Below, piece after piece: positions 61,794 through 64,000 of a DNA stretch of 64,000 nucleotides. The stretch is from Flavobacterium sp. AG291 (lineage in GTDB: Bacteria > Bacteroidota > Bacteroidia > Flavobacteriales > Flavobacteriaceae), in contig NZ_QQAR01000001.1 of assembly GCF_003350375.1 (NCBI RefSeq), forward strand, positions 366,874 through 430,873, given 5' to 3'. Numbering within the stretch: the stretch's first letter is position 1; each line of letters begins with the position of its first letter. Position numbers and translations under genes: made by a program. Below the pieces are notes generated by a model that did no database searches, was not told where the DNA came from, and was given only the letters and a program-made list of their open reading frames with translations.

Positions 61794-62024
61794 ATGAACA
61801 GTAAGCTGCCCCCAAAGTATACTATTCTATTTTTATTACTCTTTATTTCAATCTCGAATAAAGGAGGAATGGCTCTATTTAAGAGCATTGAGCTTTACCC
61901 TGCCAACACGGCTGCGACGGGTGAGGCTTTTTTTGTTCCTGCTTCTACTTCAATTGTCGCCGGTGGTTCTTCATCGGTTTTAGAGTCTTATCAATGGTAT
62001 GCTGATATAGTTCGCTATATCTAG
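61794..62024 (+). CDS. Small hypothetical exported protein (76 aa)
   Basis: MNSKLPPKYTILFLLLFISISNKGGM is a candidate signal or anchor; the mature part has FKSIELYPANTAATGEAFFVPA and ends YQWYADIVRYI. Not recognised and without a clear cleavage site. It might be a remnant of a longer gene; the next gene begins 131 bases later. Confidence that it is translated is moderate, resting on the hydrophobic N-terminus and the -7 elements upstream. Confidence 0.4.
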   Translation: MNSKLPPKYTILFLLLFISISNKGGMALFKSIELYPANTAATGEAFFVPASTSIVAGGSSSVLESYQWYADIVRYI

Positions 62025-62155
62025 TACTGAGGGATTTTTTACACAAGGGCAGTTTTTTGTTATTAGGTTCTGAGGGATGCAAATTGTTGCAACCCCCGGG
62101 CTTTAAATGATAAAAATAAATTTAGCATACCCCCAAATATTAAATTCTATTTACA

Positions 62156-64000
62156 ATGAAAAGACTATTACCTGTATTATTGATACTCTTGGGTGTTTAC
62201 ACAGCCAACGCCCAGGTAGGTATAGGTACTACAACACCTAATCCTTCTGCCCAGTTACAAATTGTTTCTGGCGATAAAGGTGTTTTAATACCTCAGGTTC
62301 AGTTAACCAGTACCACCGATACTACGACTATTACCAATGGTAACGTGCAGAGTTTATTGGTGTATAACATTACCTCTAATAGCCAAATCAAACCTGGTTA
62401 TTATTATTGGTACGTTAATAAGTGGTACAGGCTTTTGTCTGACGGAGATGCAGGTCAGGGTGATTCTGCACAGCCTATTATCGATAATGGTAATGGTACA
62501 TATACCTATACTAATCCTGATGGGTCAGTTACTACAATTGATGTTCCGGGTAATCAAACCCTGACTTTTCTTGTTTATAACCCAACGGCTAAAACTTTGA
62601 CTTATACAGCAGAGAACGGATTTAATACAGTTATAGATCTTGATGCGGTTGTTAAAGCTTCCGAAACTGTTACTACTTTAGTTGATAATGGCAACGGAAC
62701 TGTAACTTTTACTAATGAGGCTGGTGTAGCTACTACGATTAATCTGGCAGGAGGTACACAAGGTGTTGGTATTGCAAGCACAGTTGATAATGGAGATGGT
62801 ACATTTACAATCAATTATACTGATGGTACTTCGTTTACAACTTCAAATCTAACTGGTCCTCAGGGTCCTCAAGGACAGGCTGGTCCTGCAGCTGCCCCGG
62901 GAGTTGGTATTGCAAGTACGGTTGACAATGGAGACGGTACATTCACTATAAATTATACTAACGGTACATCATTTACAACAACAAGTTTATTAGGTCCTCA
63001 GGGACCTGTTGGTGCTACTGGTGCACAAGGTGTTGCCGGAGCAACAGGAGCCGATGGAAAAGGTATTACAAGTACAACAGATAATGGAAACGGTACATTT
63101 ACTATTAACTATACTGACGGTACTTCATTCACTACTTCAAACCTAACCGGAGCAACAGGAGCTCAGGGAGCCACAGGAGCAGACGGAAAAGGTATTGTAA
63201 GTACAACAGATAACGGAAATGGTACATTCACGATCAACTTTACAGACGGTACTTCGTTTACCACTTCAAACCTGACAGGTCCTCAGGGAGCAACAGGAAC
63301 ACAAGGTATCCAGGGTCCACAAGGAGCAACCGGAAACGATGGTGTTGCTGGTCCTCAGGGAGCAACGGGAGCTGATGGAAAAGGTATTGCAACTACAGTT
63401 GATAATGGTAACGGTACATTCACGATCAACTATACAGACGGTACTTCTTTCACTACTTCAAACCTGACAGGTCCACAAGGCGCAACCGGAACACAAGGTA
63501 TCCAGGGTCCACAAGGAGCTACAGGAAACGATGGTGTTGCCGGTCCTCAAGGAGCAACGGGAGCTGATGGAAAGGGTATTGCTAGTACAACAGATAACGG
63601 AAACGGTACATTTACGATCAATTATACAGACGGTACTTCTTTCACTACTTCAAATCTAACAGGTCCACAAGGCGCAACAGGAACACAAGGTATCCAGGGT
63701 CCACAAGGAGCTACAGGAAACGATGGTGTTGCTGGTCCTCAGGGAGCAACAGGAGCTGACGGGAAAGGTATTGCAAGCACAGTTGATAATGGTAACGGTA
63801 CATTTACGATCAATTATACAGACGGTACTTCTTTCACTACTTCAAACCTGACAGGTCCACAAGGCGCAACCGGAACACAAGGTATCCAGGGTCCACAAGG
63901 AGCTACAGGAAACGATGGTGTTGCCGGTCCTCAAGGAGCAACGGGAGCTGATGGAAAGGGTATTGCTAGTACAACAGATAACGGAAACGGTACATTTACT
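62156..64000 (+). CDS. Large exported collagen-like repeat protein, 3' end beyond window
   Basis: Open from the ATG at 62156 to the window end (615 codons, no stop). Signal peptide [21 protein letters not shown] non-repetitive head follows: [34 protein letters not shown] and a [13 protein letters not shown] line, a module I know from Bacteroidota surface and fibre proteins. From residue 205 the chain consists of units with a beta line ([26 protein letters not shown]) and a collagen-type Gly-X-Y line ([18 protein letters not shown]). Units are 46, 52, 43 and then 64 residues. Expect a fibre-like, trimeric or beta-helical surface protein, perhaps an adhesin or T9SS cargo; the C-terminus is not visible. 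Confidence 0.88.
   Translation, partial: MKRLLPVLLILLGVYTANAQVGIGTTTPNPSAQLQIVSGDKGVLIPQVQLTSTTDTTTITNGNVQSLLVYNITSNSQIKPGYYYWYVNKWYRLLSDGDAGQGDSAQPIIDNGNGTYTYTNPDGSVTTIDVPGNQTLTFLVYNPTAKTLTYTAENGFNTVIDLDAVVKASETVTTLVDNGNGTVTFTNEAGVATTINLAGGTQGVGIASTVDNGDGTFTINYTDGTSFTTSNLTGPQGPQGQAGPAAAPGVGIASTVDNGDGTFTINYTNGTSFTTTSLLGPQGPVGATGAQGVAGATGADGKGITSTTDNGNGTFTINYTDGTSFTTSNLTGATGAQGATGADGKGIVSTTDNGNGTFTINFTDGTSFTTSNLTGPQGATGTQGIQGPQGATGNDGVAGPQGATGADGKGIATTVDNGNGTFTINYTDGTSFTTSNLTGPQGATGTQGIQGPQGATGNDGVAGPQGATGADGKGIASTTDNGNGTFTINYTDGTSFTTSNLTGPQGATGTQGIQGPQGATGNDGVAGPQGATGADGKGIASTVDNGNGTFTINYTDGTSFTTSNLTGPQGATGTQGIQGPQGATGNDGVAGPQGATGADGKGIASTTDNGNGTFT
62768..63190 (+). repeat. Diverged repeat units of the collagen-like gene
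   Basis: Three units beginning with GGT ATT at 62768, 62906 and 63062, of 138, 156 and 129 bp. They share the beta line but have variable Gly-X-Y lines, and are more diverged than the following 192-bp array. Confidence 0.85.
63191..64000 (+). repeat. 192-bp tandem repeats with 384-bp higher-order pattern
   Basis: Units start at 63191, 63383, 63575, 63767 and 63959 (period 192 bp = 64 codons). Units 63383 and 63767 are almost identical; units 63575 and 63959 are almost identical and differ from the first pair at shared synonymous positions. The array continues past the window end. Confidence 0.92.

Noticed and set aside
62025..62155. Possible continuation of the 76-residue gene into the collagen-like gene by frameshift
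   Set aside because: The large gene has its own ATG and complete signal peptide at 62156, and the 131 bases between do not encode a matching segment in any frame that I could join.
63191..64000. Regular tandem repeats that might be taken for a CRISPR array
   Set aside because: The period is 192 bp, the repeats are directly adjacent and fully coding in one frame (64 codons); there are no unique spacers and no cas genes.

Overview
The window looks like a contiguous piece of a Flavobacterium-type chromosome (Bacteroidota, Flavobacteriaceae). Evidence read from the sequence: promoters of the Bacteroidota form (TTTG near -33, TAnnTTTG near -7, about 19 bases apart), almost no Shine-Dalgarno sequences, SusC/SusD and Porin_10 outer-membrane proteins, secreted proteins with type IX secretion C-terminal domains, a 508-residue signal peptidase I, and proteins close to those I know from Flavobacterium (LysRS with a C-terminal extension, DUF2851, DUF5683, WbqC). 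No rRNA operon, insertion sequence, prophage or CRISPR array is visible.

Layout. 1-5300: the 3' part of hemL, two small exported proteins, then a four-gene set (small CNGKC membrane protein, MbnP-like lipoprotein, diheme MauG/MbnH-like peroxidase, CDACGC beta-barrel protein) that I read as a copper or metal handling module. 5300-9400: lysS, a lipoprotein, lipB, rnhB. 9500-19400: an S8 protease with a type IX sorting domain, a SusC/SusD pair with a companion surface lipoprotein, and a Porin_10 protein; the arrangement suggests protein or peptide acquisition. 19400-26600: a PLP enzyme with CBS domains, a DnaQ-like exonuclease, DUF2851, PspC, a helix-hairpin-helix protein, an acyl-CoA dehydrogenase and a GH13 alpha-amylase lipoprotein. 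26560-41650: the translation/transcription block rpsU-xerC-hpf-tRNA(Thr,Tyr,Thr)-tuf-tRNA(Trp)-secE-nusG-rplKAJL-rpoBC-DUF3467. 41680-43730: three AT-rich accessory genes on the minus strand. 43860-48540: mutL, two rhomboid proteases and an EEP-family hydrolase. 48540-53780 (minus strand): wbqC, lepB, dapB, DUF5683, parB, parA. 53900-57500: a triple-repeat type IX cargo protein, a DECR-like SDR and an exported hypothetical. 57690-61300: a NarL-type response regulator and a giant propeller histidine kinase, tail to tail. 61300-64000: a regulatory intergenic region, a 76-residue exported peptide and the start of a large collagen-like repeat protein that runs off the window.

Most notable for follow-up: (1) the MbnP/MauG-like cluster; (2) the perfect 8-base Shine-Dalgarno of rpsU in a genome where such sites are otherwise absent, matching the autogenous bS21 control reported in Flavobacterium; (3) the open-ended collagen-like gene with 192-bp repeats arranged as an alternating 384-bp higher-order repeat, behind a region with paired operators and next to the propeller kinase/regulator pair; (4) several places where the terminator of one gene physically overlaps the -7 promoter element of the next.
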